A program made the translations under genes and the position numbers. Below are positions 11,647 through 25,900 of a stretch of DNA of 60,631 bases, one piece after another. Origin of the DNA: Acanthaster planci (Eukaryota > Echinodermata > Asteroidea > Valvatida > Acanthasteridae); the NCBI RefSeq assembly GCF_001949145.1, contig NW_019091359.1, positions 352,667 to 413,297 of the forward strand, in the 5' to 3' direction. The number at the start of each line of letters is the position of its first letter. The stretch's first letter is position 1. The notes under the pieces are model-generated. The model was given only the letters and a program-made list of their open reading frames with translations, ran no database searches and had not been told where the DNA came from.

Positions 11647-14600
11647 GACATCGAAAACATGTGCATAATGCTGCCGTGGGTACGCTGTGTTTGTTGAGGA
11701 GCGAAAGTTAATGATTTCAAATTTAAAACAAAAATGAAAAGACTCAAGAAAATCACTGTACATATACTTTAAATGGTGTTGGATATATTTATGTTTTGTA
11801 AGATAGATCAAATTACTGGCAATTTCTGCAAGTAAACAGAGTTGTTGTACATTCAGGTTATTTATGAGATAGTTCGTTAATATATTAAATGCAGTTAATG
11901 TTACAGTATGTCGTCCGCCAAAAACAAGCTTCAACCTTTTTTTTCCAATTTGAGGTTTTTAGAAACAATACACCAGTGTACGCTGGGTAAATTTCTCAAT
12001 GACCTAAAGCTGAGAAAACATGTTCTTAGATCACAAGTTGTCCAACGATTTCCGGTTTTTTGTTTTGTTTTGTTTTTTGGTTTTTCCCCCAACTTGTACT
12101 CGAGCTGACGTATGACCTTGATGTAGTTCAATTCACCCATGATATATGAAACTGCTATCTGAAAACGACGGTTTGATTACGTATGAAGACATTTGGAGAA
12201 ATTTGGAATAGAATGACCCCTTCAAGTTATACAAGGTTCGTTGTCTTTTTACCAAGACGTGAAATCAATTGACTTTCAGACCAAACAAGGCAATATTTAT
12301 TGTTTATGTATAGAATCACAGGTCTACTTTTGATCTTGTCAGTATTCTTACTACTTATTTTGTTCTTTTATTATCTTCATGTGTTGTTAATTAACAATCC
12401 ACAAGTGAGTTATTCTCACGTGACCGTTAATAGGGAATGTCCGTTTAGTGTACATTTTGTACTGTATATTGAGATCCAACTCTTAGAAATTGGAGGGAAA
12501 ATCATGAGACAGAGAATACCTCTCGTGGCGATTAACCATAAAAGCCCGGAAGCGGGCAGTGCCAAATTAAAGAACAAGAAAACGTGGTGTAAAAATAGTT
12601 CCGATTTACTGTTAGTCTTCTTTTCAGCTGTCGGACTGTCTATCTGGACTGCTTGTTTTCATTCCAGAAATTAAATAAAGGTTTGGAGTAATGACGAATT
12701 TCGATAGGAAAGTACATTATCTGAATCCAGTTGGTCCTTGAGGCAAATTTTTGGTAAGGAAAACTAAATTAACTTTTGGCCATTATCATCCAAACATGTG
12801 ATTGTAACATCTGCAGTTCAGAACAACAACCCTGAAATTTACTTATTATGTCTGCCAGAAAGTGCCAGTTTCTCTAAACTTTCTCACATTTGCCACTGTC
12901 TCTGTTAACCAAGCCAAAAAGTGAGAAAAATGGCTGATCTCAATTCGGAAGTGGATTTTGTCATTGTTATTCCATTCGCAAGCGTTACCTCTCTTAAAGG
13001 AAAATTTTAATCCCCTAAATCAAAAGAAGTGCTGAATGGTTGAAAACAAATGATGTTCGCTGTGGAATTAGTGTGGCAATCGTTTGCATTGTCAATCCCT
13101 GCCATTGATCTCCTGGTTCTTATAAAAGCAAGTGGCATGCACACATTATATACGGCATGCTTGCATTATGATGCGGTTTTGTATAGGCCCTTTATTGTCT
13201 AAAGAACAGCAACTTGTGTCGGAGCAATTAAGAGATTAGTGAGGTGTTCTCTTACGCTGTTTCCTATCTTGAACCAGGTTCGCTCTCGACGGTGATTAGG
13301 TTGATGATGAAATAGCAAAGGGGTTGTTGGCAAGCCACCCTCAAAATTCAACCGGTATAACTGAGGTGGAAAGCGTGCGGTAGCACCATGCAATGATACG
13401 ATCTCTTTGTGAGTCTGTTAGGTTCTGAAAAGAACTGGTATAACTGCGTATCACATCCAAAGTATCACTTCCAACGTGACGATGGCGCAATCCCACACCT
13501 CAAGCTCAGAGAGTCGAAGTCAATTCTCCTGGACCCCTCCCACCAGTTCCCCTCTCGTCCCGATTTCCCCGGAGAACCGGCAGGTTGTCTCTGACAGACA
13601 AACTATCTAATCGCGACATTATCAATGAACTAGGTGACACATTATATTTGCTGTGAATTAACTGGTCATCGACTCCGGGGGGGGGGCTGAAGATTCTGGG
13701 CCCAGTTAGCGCGTGAGTCGAAACAGAGACCCGAGGAGCCAGCGCTTAATACACCGACGAGTGACACTAGCAATACCCACCAATTTGTAAACGGAAAGAC
13801 ATCTATTAGACCGAGAGGAGACCTCGGTCACGTTTAAAGGCTTGGTTGGAGCACGGACCTTGTCTCAAACTCCCTACAATCACCCTTTTAGGAACTTTTT
13901 TCCCTCATGTTGGTTCTGGTATGCAATTTAGAACCGTTGTTTTCTCTGGCTTTCGAGTGTTACGTGAAAATACAATAAATCACGAAGTCAAGGGAGCGTA
14001 AACTAACTGTAAAAGAGTGGGGAAAATCAAACAGAAATATCGAGAGTTATTCCAGTTTGGGGGTTGACCTCTCTGCTTGAATTATGTTGTCTCGAACTGG
14101 AAAAAAGTGTGGATGCTGGTGGAAGAATTTATAGAAAAGAGAAAAATCCCAAATATGTCGCATTTACCTTGCACGTGATAGTTATTGCCCGAAAAATTCC
14201 ACACGTATAAAGGCTGACATATCGCCATCTTGTCTATTTCTCTTCCATTAAAAGTAATAGATATTTGGGTTCACAGGCCACAGAATTGACGGAGGTGGGA
14301 GAATCGGTGGAAGTCCTTTTTGGAACAATACAAGAGAGTTTCCATTTATTGGCCCGTGTTTTGTTTTGTTTTTTATTTTCAAATTTTGCCTTGATAAAAT
14401 TGCCACTTTTTAAAAATTGTATTTCTAGAAGTCAGCAAAATATTGACATGTGGAATGCGAAATACAAGTTTCCCTATTTTAGTGGCAAAGTCAGATCTAT
14501 TATCCACACGAAGATCAGTGAGTTCTTGAAATCGCGAGTTTATCAACAAACGAAACCTACGAAAATTCATTGGTTCCATTGCTGAGTTGTTCAAAGCTTT

Positions 14601-15530
14601 TTGATGTACATGTTCAGGGGTACCAGAAATTATCTAGCGCACCAGCAGCAGAGAATTTGGTGACCTCTGGCTTGTCAGACGAACACCGAGCATTTCCCCA
14701 AAAATGCTCGGGGAATAAAATAATTTCCCCCCTTCTTGGTGACTCATGGTGGGATATATGCATCGGACGAGAGCCCCTCGGAATGTGCACGGCCAACTTA
14801 TTAGCCAGTACAGGGCAGAGGGACCTGCGGAGTGCACGCGGTGGTTCGACATAATCTCAGAGATGCGCACGTTCCGCTAAAGTGCGCAAATTCGAAGTGT
14901 CATCCGTGCGGTTCACTTCCCCGACTGATGAACGGATTAACTTGTCCGTTCTCGTGAACTGCCTTTTTTGACAGAGATTGTTTCTGACCACTTATGTAAA
15001 CAGGTAGTTGGAGTTGTTATGATACGAAGTGATTCAAAGAAGGGACATATCCGTATAGCCTAGAACTTCAGACGCTAGTACGGTAAACTGTTTCAAGGAG
15101 TGCCCCCGGTTATTCCCTACTGCCAACATAATTATTTGCTTTCTGTATTTAAAAGGATTTTTTCAACGCCTTCCCCATTTTGGTTTTACTCAAGTTCAAG
15201 TTCCTTTTCCATCGTAAATGAAGTATTGCTTTTCTTTAAACAGCTGCGCTGGTTGAGTCAGTTTGATTCGTAATCCCAAATAGAATGTTCAAATCCCTCT
15301 GAACAATAAAGTGGAAGAAGTAAAGGTTACTAACTTTTAGACACTGAGAAGACTGTGGATCACACACAGAAGCACCCGTTCCATGGGAACGTTCCATGTT
15401 TGTAACGGGAAATTAACAACTTGTTCAAGCCTTGGGTCCTAGGTAATTAAATGGCTGACTCGATAGTTTAGACAGTAGTCAGGAGCGTGTTTAGATGGAG
15501 AAACACACAAAGCTGTACCACCAACTTACT
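11647..15530. other. Intergenic, no gene recognised
   Basis: This is mainly A+T-rich unique-looking DNA. The longest open frame, 12300-12674 (+), opens at TTG and encodes a Leu/Ile/Tyr-rich stretch that resembles a membrane segment. It matches no family I know and reads like translated A+T-rich DNA, although an AATAAA follows at 12674. (TTTTG)n tracts occur at 12056-12086 and 14358-14380, and a 10-base G run at 13677-13686. A patch at about 13480-13600 is richer in G+C. No splice-supported exon was found. Confidence 0.6.
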
Positions 15531-18399
15531 TCCCCTAACAAAAGAAATTCAGCCGGTAGAATGTAGGAGACATGAAATAGCTGCAATTTGAAAACAACAT
15601 AATATAAAAATACAAACAAGGAAACAAATAAACAAATAAATAAAACAACAAACCAGATGAGAGAGGGTATGTTGAGAGTGTTAAATGGATGTGAGTAGCT
15701 TGGTAAATCACCTTGACGACACTGGGAAACGTGATGGGGCCCTTTGTGTCACTAACTACGAAAGCATGGAACACCGAGGGTAAAAATCTAGTCTGACAAC
15801 GGTTCACTTTCAAGTACATAAAGGAAATCATGGATTTCTCAGGTCAGAATCGGTGCGAGGCGACCCCGGCTGATATGTAGGTCTCTGCTGTTGTAAACCC
15901 ATCAGCGGATGGTAAAAAACTTGGCCAATGCCGACGCAGGGTCGATGTACAAAGAGAAATAGCCGTGGCCTCTATACTTGGGACCCGTGTAGTCCCCCGA
16001 GAGAGGCTAGCGGACGGTGAGACCTCTGGCGTCGGTGAAATTTGTGCCGGTCGACTGGGGTAAAGTATCCGGGGTGAGCCGGTGACCAGGAAATTACAAA
16101 CGCCTGCGTTATATCATCACAACCCATGACAGGCGGCACACTTGTACTTACACGAAGTCATATTTCAGGCTCAATTTTTCGAACATATGTATGATTAACT
16201 ATTAATGTGTGGTTTTGTTGCTACATGTACGCCGGCGTTTCAGGGGGCTTGTGGGAAATGGGTTGTGGTGACCCGAAGTCACTTGTGCCGGGCTTTTTTA
16301 TGACTTGTACCCAACCAATAAAAGTGAAACACGGAGCTAAAAGGGTGTGCCTTCTGGCATCGTCTGGTTTGGTTTAAATCAAATTACTTCAAGCTTCTGT
16401 ACAGGTTTAAAGAGGAAATGGTAAACCGTATATTGGAAGGGAATTCTTTTCCTTGAAACCAAACAATAATCAATATTGTTTTAAGCTCATGCAAAGTGGC
16501 ATATAATGAAGTGCCCATTTGGTGATATCCTAAGCATAATTTTAACACAGGGTTTGCAAATATGTACACGGCTTTTTGGTGTTGCGAATTGGTCAACATA
16601 AGTGACCTTTTTCAACCGTCAAAGCCGTTCTCATGATATATACTGTTGAATCTTAATAAGAACACGGTCTTTTTGAAGTTTCGTGTTTTGGGTGATTTGC
16701 ATATTTCTAAATGTCTTTGTGTTAAACGTTCAGTTAATGCGTTCGGGGTAATAATCGATGCTTTCAACAGAGAATTCTGTGACAAGACGCAAAGAAAACA
16801 CAGATTACAGCATGGAGGATTTGCATGGTTGCCATTTTGCTGGCCAGTTTTTTTTTTTTTTTTTTTTTGCACTGAGTATACACAAAGGAGGTTTCCCTGT
16901 GGAGCTAAAGAACTGCCTTATAAAATGGCCACAACGCAAAGCATCTATTAGTACTAAAAATGTGAAAGAGTAAAACAACTATGACGTAGCCGCCTGTTTG
17001 AGAAACCCAGTGAAAGACCTTCCCTCAAATGGTACCACTTTTAAATTTCTTTCATCACTGACAACCTTTCTCGCACATCCACGTCGATGCGATCCGAATA
17101 CCCGCACAAGTATGTTCACGATCCTTGCGGACCAGTAATCGATTCTCGGCTGTTCCCGTTGTTATCTCGGGGGCTTTTTGTGTGTGGGGGGGGCACTTGG
17201 CGGTCACCTGTTCGTATTTGTTTTCCTTCACTCGACTCGAGGGCCCAACATCTCGATGGCGCCATCATTTTGATATGAGTTGTGATAAATTGATTAATGA
17301 CCTGATGATGTAGGCGCTAACGGCTGGCCACCAACATGCCCTCGTCCCGTCTAGAAGCCATGCTGAACGAGCACCCATGATTCGCCGAGTCTGGAACTTC
17401 TACAAGTGTTTATACCGCCATGGTTATTACTTTTATCCGATGTTGGTGCCATAATTTTTCATTTTGATACAATTTGCATAGACTGTTCTTCAGTTTCACG
17501 CGCGACATCGTACAGGACGCCGAGATTTCTCTGAGAAGGGCACGTGGCGGGAGAATTGAAACATGTGGTGAGAAGGTTAAAACAAAATCAAACCCAGGTC
17601 GAAAAAAAAAACAAAGCAATATTTTAAATGCTTACGACAAATTTGTACGTCATTAAAGGTTTACTTGAAAAGTAATGATAATATAAAAAGGGAAATTGGA
17701 AACGTTTATTGTAGCCATGACGGTTACCAAGATAACGGGTGTTACCTACGTAAATCTTTTTTATATATCCAAGTTTCAAAGTTGTGTGACTTTAATAAAT
17801 TATTTTCACACAAATGCCACATCCGTTCTTTCTTTTAAAATTTACATGATGTATTTGTTCTACGATGGGGGTAATGAAACGTAAAATAAATAAAATAATG
17901 AACTTTACATACAGAGGAATCCTCTCCACATAAAACAGGAAGAGGATTTTGTTTAATTTCAGAACCAGTAATACAAGTTGCGTCGATTGACTTTCATACG
18001 GCGGATTTTGCAAGTAGTCACAAAACAATTGCGAAGTTAGAAACAGGGTGAACGGCGCAATGAAATTATATAAAGTAAATGAAATATGGCCAAAATGTAG
18101 AGCCTGTATTCAAATTGAAATATTTACAAGACGCCATAACCCTTTTCGTGCAATGTTACTCTATTTAAGAATTGAACAGAGGCATGGGTACTCTGTTTAA
18201 ACAAAATTTCCTGATCTTTTATCCAGAGTAGACCAAACTGTATCTCCGTCTTGCCAGTGATCGAACAAACCGACGTGAAATCCCTACGGGAAACGATGAA
18301 CGTATCATTAGAATGTATCTAGATCACTGACGAAGGATGACCTCATTGTCAACAGGATCACACGTCACATCTGTCTTTTTCAAAACTGGAGGGGATTAA
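15531..18399. other. Intergenic, one GC-rich island and simple repeats
   Basis: An A-rich simple repeat (AAACAAAT-like) lies at 15600-15654. An island at about 15840-16095 is unusually G+C- and CpG-rich for the surroundings, has no long open frame, and is a regulatory candidate. A 21-base T run is at 16848-16868 and an 8-base G run at 17186-17193. POU octamers ATTTGCAT occur at 16695 and 16819. From 17600 to 18400 the DNA is very A+T-rich with nothing recognisable. Confidence 0.55.
16848..16868 (+). repeat. Poly(T) tract, 21 bases
   Basis: This uninterrupted T run is the longest homopolymer in the window. It could be the trace of a poly(A) tail on the minus strand from an old retroposon, but I could not identify an element next to it. 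It may equally be a simple microsatellite. Confidence 0.9.
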
Positions 18400-21229
18400 T
18401 ACAGAAATGCCGAAGTGCCTTCAGAGATTAAAAACGGAGAAGTCAGGTTAAAGTCTTGTCGTCTGGAGTGCAATTCTCTCCAACACCGAGCTCGGGGAAG
18501 AGAACGCGGCCAACTTGGCCTTATCTCCCGTTCCCCTTTCCCCATGACGCGTAAGCAGAGAGGGCCCGATCCCCCTGTAAGCGAAGGAAAAACTTCAAGG
18601 AGAGTCGTGGGGGAGGAACAAGGCTGTATTATGACGGCCAGTCAGGGTAGGGGCAACATGTTCTGTGTCACTCACCACCCCAAACCGACCGATTCCTGCC
18701 GGCCAAGGACTAGGGGGAAGTCCACAGCCAAAGGATTTATGTATTTCTGCAGTGGCTTTGTTAGACGGTAATTAGCTGGTTATTGGCATCGGTAAGTCAT
18801 CACAGACATCAGAATCATAATCACGATGCAGCTTGGCATTTAACGCCGCCCTATTGCTGCTCACCGAGCTTGTTTGTCTCCAGGCTCTTTCTCCCCTCTT
18901 TCTCTCTAAACGGGCTTATTCCCACGGTACATTACTTTCTTAAGGTGGGTTTTTGGAAGTGGTAGACCGTGCGGCAATGTTTACAGCTGTAGGCCTACTT
19001 TCGCAAACAGGCTGATGGCCTCTCAGCTTTGCTGCCCCAATCTCCTGAAAAACAATCGTGTTTTTGTTTTTTAAGCAGGTTAAACAAAATATGAACAACG
19101 TGGCACTTCTTGGGCCCTAGGCTCAAACATGTCGAGAATAATTAGGAATCTTTGGAGTTTCTGAAAAGCGGAGACAAGTCATTCTGGGCTACAGGGCAAC
19201 CAGTTAAAAGTCTTCGGTATCTCTGTGACTTGTCCCAAGACTCCGATAAACATGTTACAATGGAGAAATGTCCCAGCCTCGCATGGATATTTACAGACCG
19301 ACAACCCCAACTTGTCTTCTTTCACGTTAACCAGGGCCCCTGGTCCCTGGCAGGGCCTGTGTCATTTTTACTACGTAAGGCACCTAAACACCGTTCCTCC
19401 GCTCTATCTGATCTAAGAATAGGCCCAACTGAACAATTCTGGTCACCAGATTTAGATTTTGGGTGACCCATAAAATTGAGAAGTCGGCAAAATGACTCTT
19501 TTTTAAGAACTTCGAAAGACGCCAAAACTAGCTGGAGTCTCCGGCCTTCAGGTGCGGGGGACTCAGCGTCCCCAGGCCCCTTCCTCTTGTCTAATTGTCT
19601 CACTGAAAGACGGCGACCTCGCGAGGATTACAAATTGCCGAGCGGCTCAAGTCCGAAGAAACAAACCCAGCAATAATTGGAGTCGATTATGTCTCGGTGA
19701 CAATTAAACGAGGACAGATCCCCGCCGCCAGGAGACGGGGCAATTCGAAACGCTTCCTTGATGATAATGTGCCGCTGGTGCTAGGTAGTCTTCATCATCT
19801 TAATGACATTATCAGAAGGTAAGCTTCCAAACATTGCTGTGAAATTGTGGCAGGCCCGTATCCGATTCATGTAAAAATGTGTCTGTGAAGGCCATCATGT
19901 TTTGATCTGAGAAGCCATAGCTGATGGCTATTATTTAGACTTAATGGACAGTCGATATACCTCATTCATTCAGGTAAATTGGACGAATGCCAACTTGTTG
20001 GGCCATAAAGAATATTTTCAACTAGAAGTAAACACAGTATTTATTGGATGTGGTAGATTTAAAGTAATTGAGATGGGCAAACGGATGGATTTTTGAATTT
20101 TAAAGAAACAATCCATTAGGAAATACAATAAAGCAGGTTCTTGATGGTTTTGATCCGTTTGTGAGAAACTTCGAACACAATTTTATATAAACAAGATATA
20201 GTATTTTCTTGAAAGTCTACGAGTTTTCCAATAGCAGGGTCACTGGAATGAAATTTCCTTGATATTATCTAATTATCGGGTTTGCCTAAGGTGAAAAAGA
20301 ATTACCCGTTACAATTTTGATGATAAGTGGTAAATCTGAGACGCTATTCTAGATGAGTAATAAAAACTAACCACTCCATGTAAGAAGGATTGCAGGCAGA
20401 GACTGAGTAGTGGTGAAAATGTTGCTCACTTGACATTAACTAAAACGACAGTAATGTCAGGCTACCAGGCAAATGACCTACAAAAGGCAACGTCTCATTA
20501 ACTTTTGTCTGAGGTGACGTATCGTGTCATTCTGCTGTGATGTACTCTGACATGTTTTAATTCGCAGCCCTTTCAGTCGATCGTCAACAAGCAAAATGTG
20601 ATTGATATTTTGTGTACTTGCTCAGACCGCAATCTTGTTGGTTTAGATCAGAATCAGATCTCGATGGTCTACCGCAGACTGGACAGACATCATGCTACGC
20701 TGACGGGGGATACCTCTCCAACTGAGGTTCCTCACCGTGGGCAGACTGGGAACAGTTTGGGTCTAATGACCAAAAGTGGCTTCAAGTCTAACTCTTTTAC
20801 CCAGCCATCTTAATGGACGAGCGAGTTTGCCAAATCGTTTTTTTTTTCTTAAAAAAAGGGGGCTAAGGTTTGAAATCACTAACGACTTTCGCTATCTGGA
20901 AGAAAGCGGATTTCTTTCTTTAATATAATTTCTTTACATACACAAGTTCTAGTTGTCATGCAGAATAAAATAAGGCTCCACTTTGGTTTTTTGTTTTGTT
21001 TTGCTATGGTTTTTGTTTGTTTATTTGCTTGATGGCTTTAAAAATCATGAAATAAAAATGCAACTGTGGGCGTGAAGGGATCAACGCCGTAGTGAAAAGT
21101 CAGACAAACAGAGGGACTTTCAGCAAAATGGATGCGAAATTTACAAGAACTCAGTAAAAGAAATTTAGGGTCCATTTTGATTTGAGCCTGTTGTCATCAC
21201 CCGTTGTCAGGTTCGTGGCTTCATTAACT
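18400..21229. other. Intergenic, GC-rich islands, no gene recognised
   Basis: The segment at about 18460-18760 (+ frame 18415-18771) and that at about 19320-19740 are richer in G+C than their surroundings. They carry open frames on both strands without known domains, the usual appearance of conserved noncoding blocks or chance. The block at 19780-20560 is A+T-rich. A TAGGCCTA palindrome is at 18990. A T/G-rich simple tract lies at 20985-21030. No RNA gene was seen. Confidence 0.55.
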
Positions 21230-22812
21230 TCAAAACGTTCCCAGCCGGTCTGGTGAGGATTGAGCGTCACCTTCTCTCTGATAGATCTACACTGCCATTT
21301 TTTATCAACCGACAAACAAGCCCTAAAACAAACACGATCATCCCCTTACTCCAGCCCAATTTCATCCGGTGTCATATCATTTTTCTATTTTCTTTCCAGA
21401 AGCGCGGCTCATTAGGTGGCCGGGCCAGGCGCCAGCGTATCAGTGAGGTGTAAATTGGTCGGGCGTTTGGCTCGTGGTTAAATAAGCAGGCGTCAAGTAG
21501 TATTTGTATACAAGCATCGGTCGCGTTGATACGTGGACCGGGCTGGCCTGTGGATGGACCGGCAGGTTAGACGGGGGAGTTTCTAGGCGCTGATGATATC
21601 AGGGTGGCGCGGTGCTGGCTATTAGCACTGCGTAAACAAAACAGGGTTTATAGGCCGATGGTGATGGGAACGCCTGGCTGGCCAAGTGTGTCTGGTACAT
21701 GTGTGCCAGTTCATGCAGTTTAGCTTATCCACTTAATTATATTTGCATAATTAGTGTCTGGGAAACCCGCGTGCAATCTTGCTAATTTTGGTGCGGGGCT
21801 TTAATGGGGGCCAAGTGCAAGCAAGCAAAGTGCGACAAAGTCCCACGATACTTCAATGCATAATGAGTGCAAATGTAGAGGTCAAATTATTATTTCCTCA
21901 AAAGAAGTATCCATACGAGCACACTGCTTCCACTTTGCTTTATAAAAATATTTGGAATAGCTGGTCAACATGAATTCCACCCAGCAATTAGCATGACATT
22001 ACTAGTTCAATTTGTTAGTTTATATGAGGATATTTTACCAGCTTGTTGAAGAAGCTTACCCAAGATGAAGACTGTCGATATTCTGACCAACATGAGGCAA
22101 GGTGTACAGCGCAGACTCTGCCTTTTTATACTAAACGGGGAGCCCTTACAGGCAACTTGAGGCAACTGGGATACCTGTGCTTTCTAAGGCTGTGACGTTA
22201 AAAGTGGGATTGGATCGACAAATAATGCGAAATGTGTACACAACAATGGATTTTTATATCATTAGTTAGGCATTTAACCATTCCATACCCTATTCAAATA
22301 AATGTGACCAACCAGTTGTCTCACTTACCCTGGCACGGGGCTTGGTGTGAGCCGAACGAATACACGTTTAGCACCATTTCAATCATACAGGAAAAGTTGA
22401 ATCTCCATCCAGGTTTTCTCTTTTTTACAGAAAAAGATAAACCGTTTCTCAAATGACTTCACCAATGGAATATGGACTCCTTCACACTAAAAACGTCGTA
22501 GATGTACGGTATCTTTGCGTTCAGCTTAAAGTTTGTCCCGTTTACGCCTGTTGTTCAGGTATTTCTTAACGTCCTGAAAAAATTTACAAAGTTCACTTCA
22601 GGCTACACGGCTTGTTAACATCGTGGCAACATTCGCAGGCACACACGTAGTCCACTTTATTTCTTTACAACATCAGTATTTTTAATGATGGGGTAGCACA
22701 GTGAATTTTCTTTATATGTTCGAGGATTTTGGTGGAAGTTTCAGTGGGATATAAATATCCTTTATCAGGAACCTTTATTATTGTAATTTTGATTATTACC
22801 ACTGACATAATA
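21230..22812. other. Intergenic, candidate regulatory island around 21.4-21.8 kb
   Basis: The segment 21400-21790 is G+C-rich and ends in a POU/homeodomain-like palindrome (see 21730-21756). Its open frames are short and unsupported. The rest is A+T-rich and holds nothing I can name. Confidence 0.5.
21730..21756. promoter_or_regulatory. POU octamer inside a TAATTA-type palindrome
   Basis: A perfect octamer, ATTTGCAT, at 21741-21748 lies between near-complementary arms CACTTAATTAT and ATAATTAGTG, which each hold a homeodomain TAAT core. The arms differ by one inserted T. It is a plausible composite POU/homeodomain site near a GC-rich island. Function is inferred only from the words. Confidence 0.35.
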
Positions 22813-22935
22813 AGGCTGCATCCGAATCTCTTGCAATTGTCTAGAGCTAGGTCTAGGTCTTTGCTCCATTGGAAATGCGTGGAGACGCGCAGACAATAGA
22901 CCTAGCCGTAGTTCTAGAAGCCCGTTTCGGACACG
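22813..22935 (+). repeat. Foldback (MITE-like) element, copy 1
   Basis: This roughly 123-bp segment can fold back on itself. TCCGAA and TTCGGA sit near its two ends; the inner arms share TCTAGA, CTA and CTAGGTCT in inverted order; and a loop region has CTCCA and TGGAG. A second copy lies at 58565-58681 in the opposite orientation with only a few differences and indels. Two copies plus hairpin symmetry fit a short non-autonomous inverted-repeat transposon. No target-site duplication could be defined by eye, and the parent transposon is not in the window. Confidence 0.75.
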
Positions 22936-25900
22936 ACCTACATATGTTTACAGGGGAAATGCTGACTGTCCCAACTGATCAACCGTCCCAGTTATCTCAT
23001 ATTTACCCCATAGTCGGCATTTTAGGTGAATCTTTTCTGCTATAATAGTGGCTATCATGACAATAAACGTGGTCAAGCTGGGTGTTTTACACGTCCGGCC
23101 ACCGTTGTCCGTGTGCATGATGCAAAATATAATGAAAATCATAAAGACTAAAAACAAAGGTAAATTTGATAACACTTGATTAATATTACATAAATAGGTG
23201 AAATAGGTCAAAAGTCATCCGAAATTTAAATTGATACAGAATTGTGGATGTAACCACGTAGGCCTAACTTCTGCAGTAAGCACTCCTTAAACAGGGAGCA
23301 GGTACGGTTGAAATCGCAAAGCTCTCTTCCGCTACCCATTTCCTTAAAAAAGGATTTTAAAATTGTGTCAAATCAACAAAACAAAACAAATCAAAAATGA
23401 AATTGAAAGCACATGAAAAAAGTCGAAAAAAATTGGGTCCCTCTGCTGTTGTTCACATTGCCCCAATCACACACTTAGTGACGATTTTGCTGCCTACAGC
23501 CGTGAAATTGTGGCCAGATACGGTGTTCAATGGTTATGATTGCGCCCGAGGTTGGTCTAGGCATTTTATGTACCACACGCTATTACCAAAAAGATAACTG
23601 TCAAATTGGGAACTTATTAATTACACACCTCATTTCCTTCATTTGCATTAAGCATGCACGCATACAGCAGTTTTCCTCATAAATGACCGCGCTTCCATGA
23701 AGCCACTTGTCGACCAGCGGGAACATAGCAGTGATTTGATGACCAGCATTTTCCCGTGTCGGTTAATCAGACTGGAAAAAATTGAACTCATGCATGGTGA
23801 AACAGTGTGCAAGGACATCCTTGACCTCGCTTGATTTGTTTGCCTTCAGGACAAAGTGATGTTCTGACACGATCGTTTTCCCGTTGGAAGGGAATTACCT
23901 TCATTCAAGATGTTTGCTCCAATTTTACGAAAAGATTAATCAATTTTTGTCTTGAATACGAATCACAAACTAGAGGGAATGGTCTGCAGTCTGTACTCTT
24001 TTGCCAAGTTTTGGTTGTTCGTCCTCTTCGCTCATGTTGTCAAGGTTCTTGAAATAGGCCTACACGACCCCCTTGTCATGATCTGTTTTTCCTCTTTAGC
24101 CCCTGTGTGTAAAGACCTAAATAGACTGACGTTAATATGAAACTTTCCTTTGTTTTGAACGCCGAGATATGATTCACCTTCCGACGTTGGGCAAAAGATA
24201 CAGGCATTTATCAAGTTGAAATTTCATGGCATATGCATTGGCCTCGTGAAAAAGGTTGACGTGCAGGTCAGAAATATTCGGGTTACGGCGTTGAGTTAGT
24301 TATAAAGAATGTCGTTTCTGTTTTGTGCATATGTCAAATTTAAACGTTTAAAATATACAGTCACGTGGCCTGCATGAAACTGGTGTTACTGGTATTACTC
24401 CGATTTCTGAAATGGTGTACACAGAACCTGCTTCTTTCGGTGCAGTAAACAACCGCATTTAGGTCAGCCGACAGTGAACTTTCATTTTTTTTATGGGGCA
24501 TGTTAAGGCAACTTCCAGATTAAAGTAATTTATAAAAAAGAAGGGAAAAAAGCACTCAAGCAAAATCGACCGAATGATTCTCAATTTTTACTGGGTTATA
24601 AATTCTCTGTGTATCTACATAATTAAAGTTGCAGTGCGTATTTATACCTTCAAATAAAAAGTTTCCTCAAGGAAAGAACTCTGTTATTTCTCGCGACATT
24701 AGTCTGTGTTTTCACACCGATTCTTTGAAATTGCACCTTTCTTTTCACAATTTCAGTTTATTATTTGCATCTTGATTTAAGCAGGTGCGTGCAGCTTTCG
24801 AAACATCGTGTTGCAGATAATATTAGAACTCTATCAAAGCGAACCTTTGTGAGATTATTTCACACTTTTAACCTCTTTCCACGGCTCAAATCATAACCAC
24901 GTTTATGTGCAAGTCGTTTTGCAATCTGGGTATGCATATATTTGAATATAAACCCTTAATCTATAAAAGCCGAGGCAGGTAAAGTGATTCTGATCAGGAA
25001 GACTCCTCCAGACTTTTACTGATGTTTTCAAATGTTTTTATGTTACTGTTACAAAAATGCGTTTCTCGCAGAATATTCAAAATTATACTATATAAAGAGG
25101 TGTATAGGCCTAAGCTTTCTCCTTTAACCCTACTTTATTGAGTTCATGTGTGGATCTAAGCGTACTTTACAATCTTGAACAACAAAAACATACGTGTTAT
25201 TTGAAGAAAACCTTTACAGAAGGACTTCTTGTCGATGTGTCATTATCATGCCTGTGAAACTTCTATTTTTGTCGCCGGACAGCTACAGATCTGGGATGGT
25301 TCACTGCTGGTTGCACGGGCAGTATTGAAATTTAGAATAAAGAATACCCCGGGGGGGGATTTTTTGTTGACCCGCTGCTAACTATCAAAATTACTCCATG
25401 GTATACTAGCTGGCGATTGTCGCGCTCCTCGCTGATAGGTTAGTCGATCTTTACCGCACCCGTGCCGTTTACTGATTCCGTGCCTGAGCCTATCCCACCA
25501 GGCTGACTATACCCACCTGTTGCAACAAAACAACTACGAGTGTGGCTCACTTCCAGGAATAATTCTCGCTTCACCTGTCTTGTTCCTCCCAAGCAGCTCG
25601 TCATTTTATTGGGCTTCCATTCATCTCGGTTTCTGGACCAGTCTTTTTTTCCATTAGGAAGCAAAGCTCTCGGCGTTTCAAGCACGAAGAAGGAATAAGC
25701 CATTCAGACGGTAGTTAAGCATGGAGAGTCTTTCGTGAAATGCTTTATCCATTAATAACCTTCATTCAGATTTCATGCATCATGTATTTAACAAACGAAA
25801 AACATTATGCCCACGGCAAATTTCCTGAAAGGTTTGTCAACGGTGAACTTCGGCATAATGGTAACCTTTTATTTTATCCGGGTTGTTCGTAGAGCAGGAG

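Noticed and set aside
12300-12674. 124-residue hydrophobic frame with a possible membrane segment followed by AATAAA
   Set aside because: It opens at TTG, its Leu/Ile/Tyr content follows from A+T-rich DNA, and it resembles no family I know.
22367-22387. TAGCACCATTT resembling the start of miR-29
   Set aside because: The match stops after 11 bases and no precursor hairpin with a star strand can be drawn nearby.
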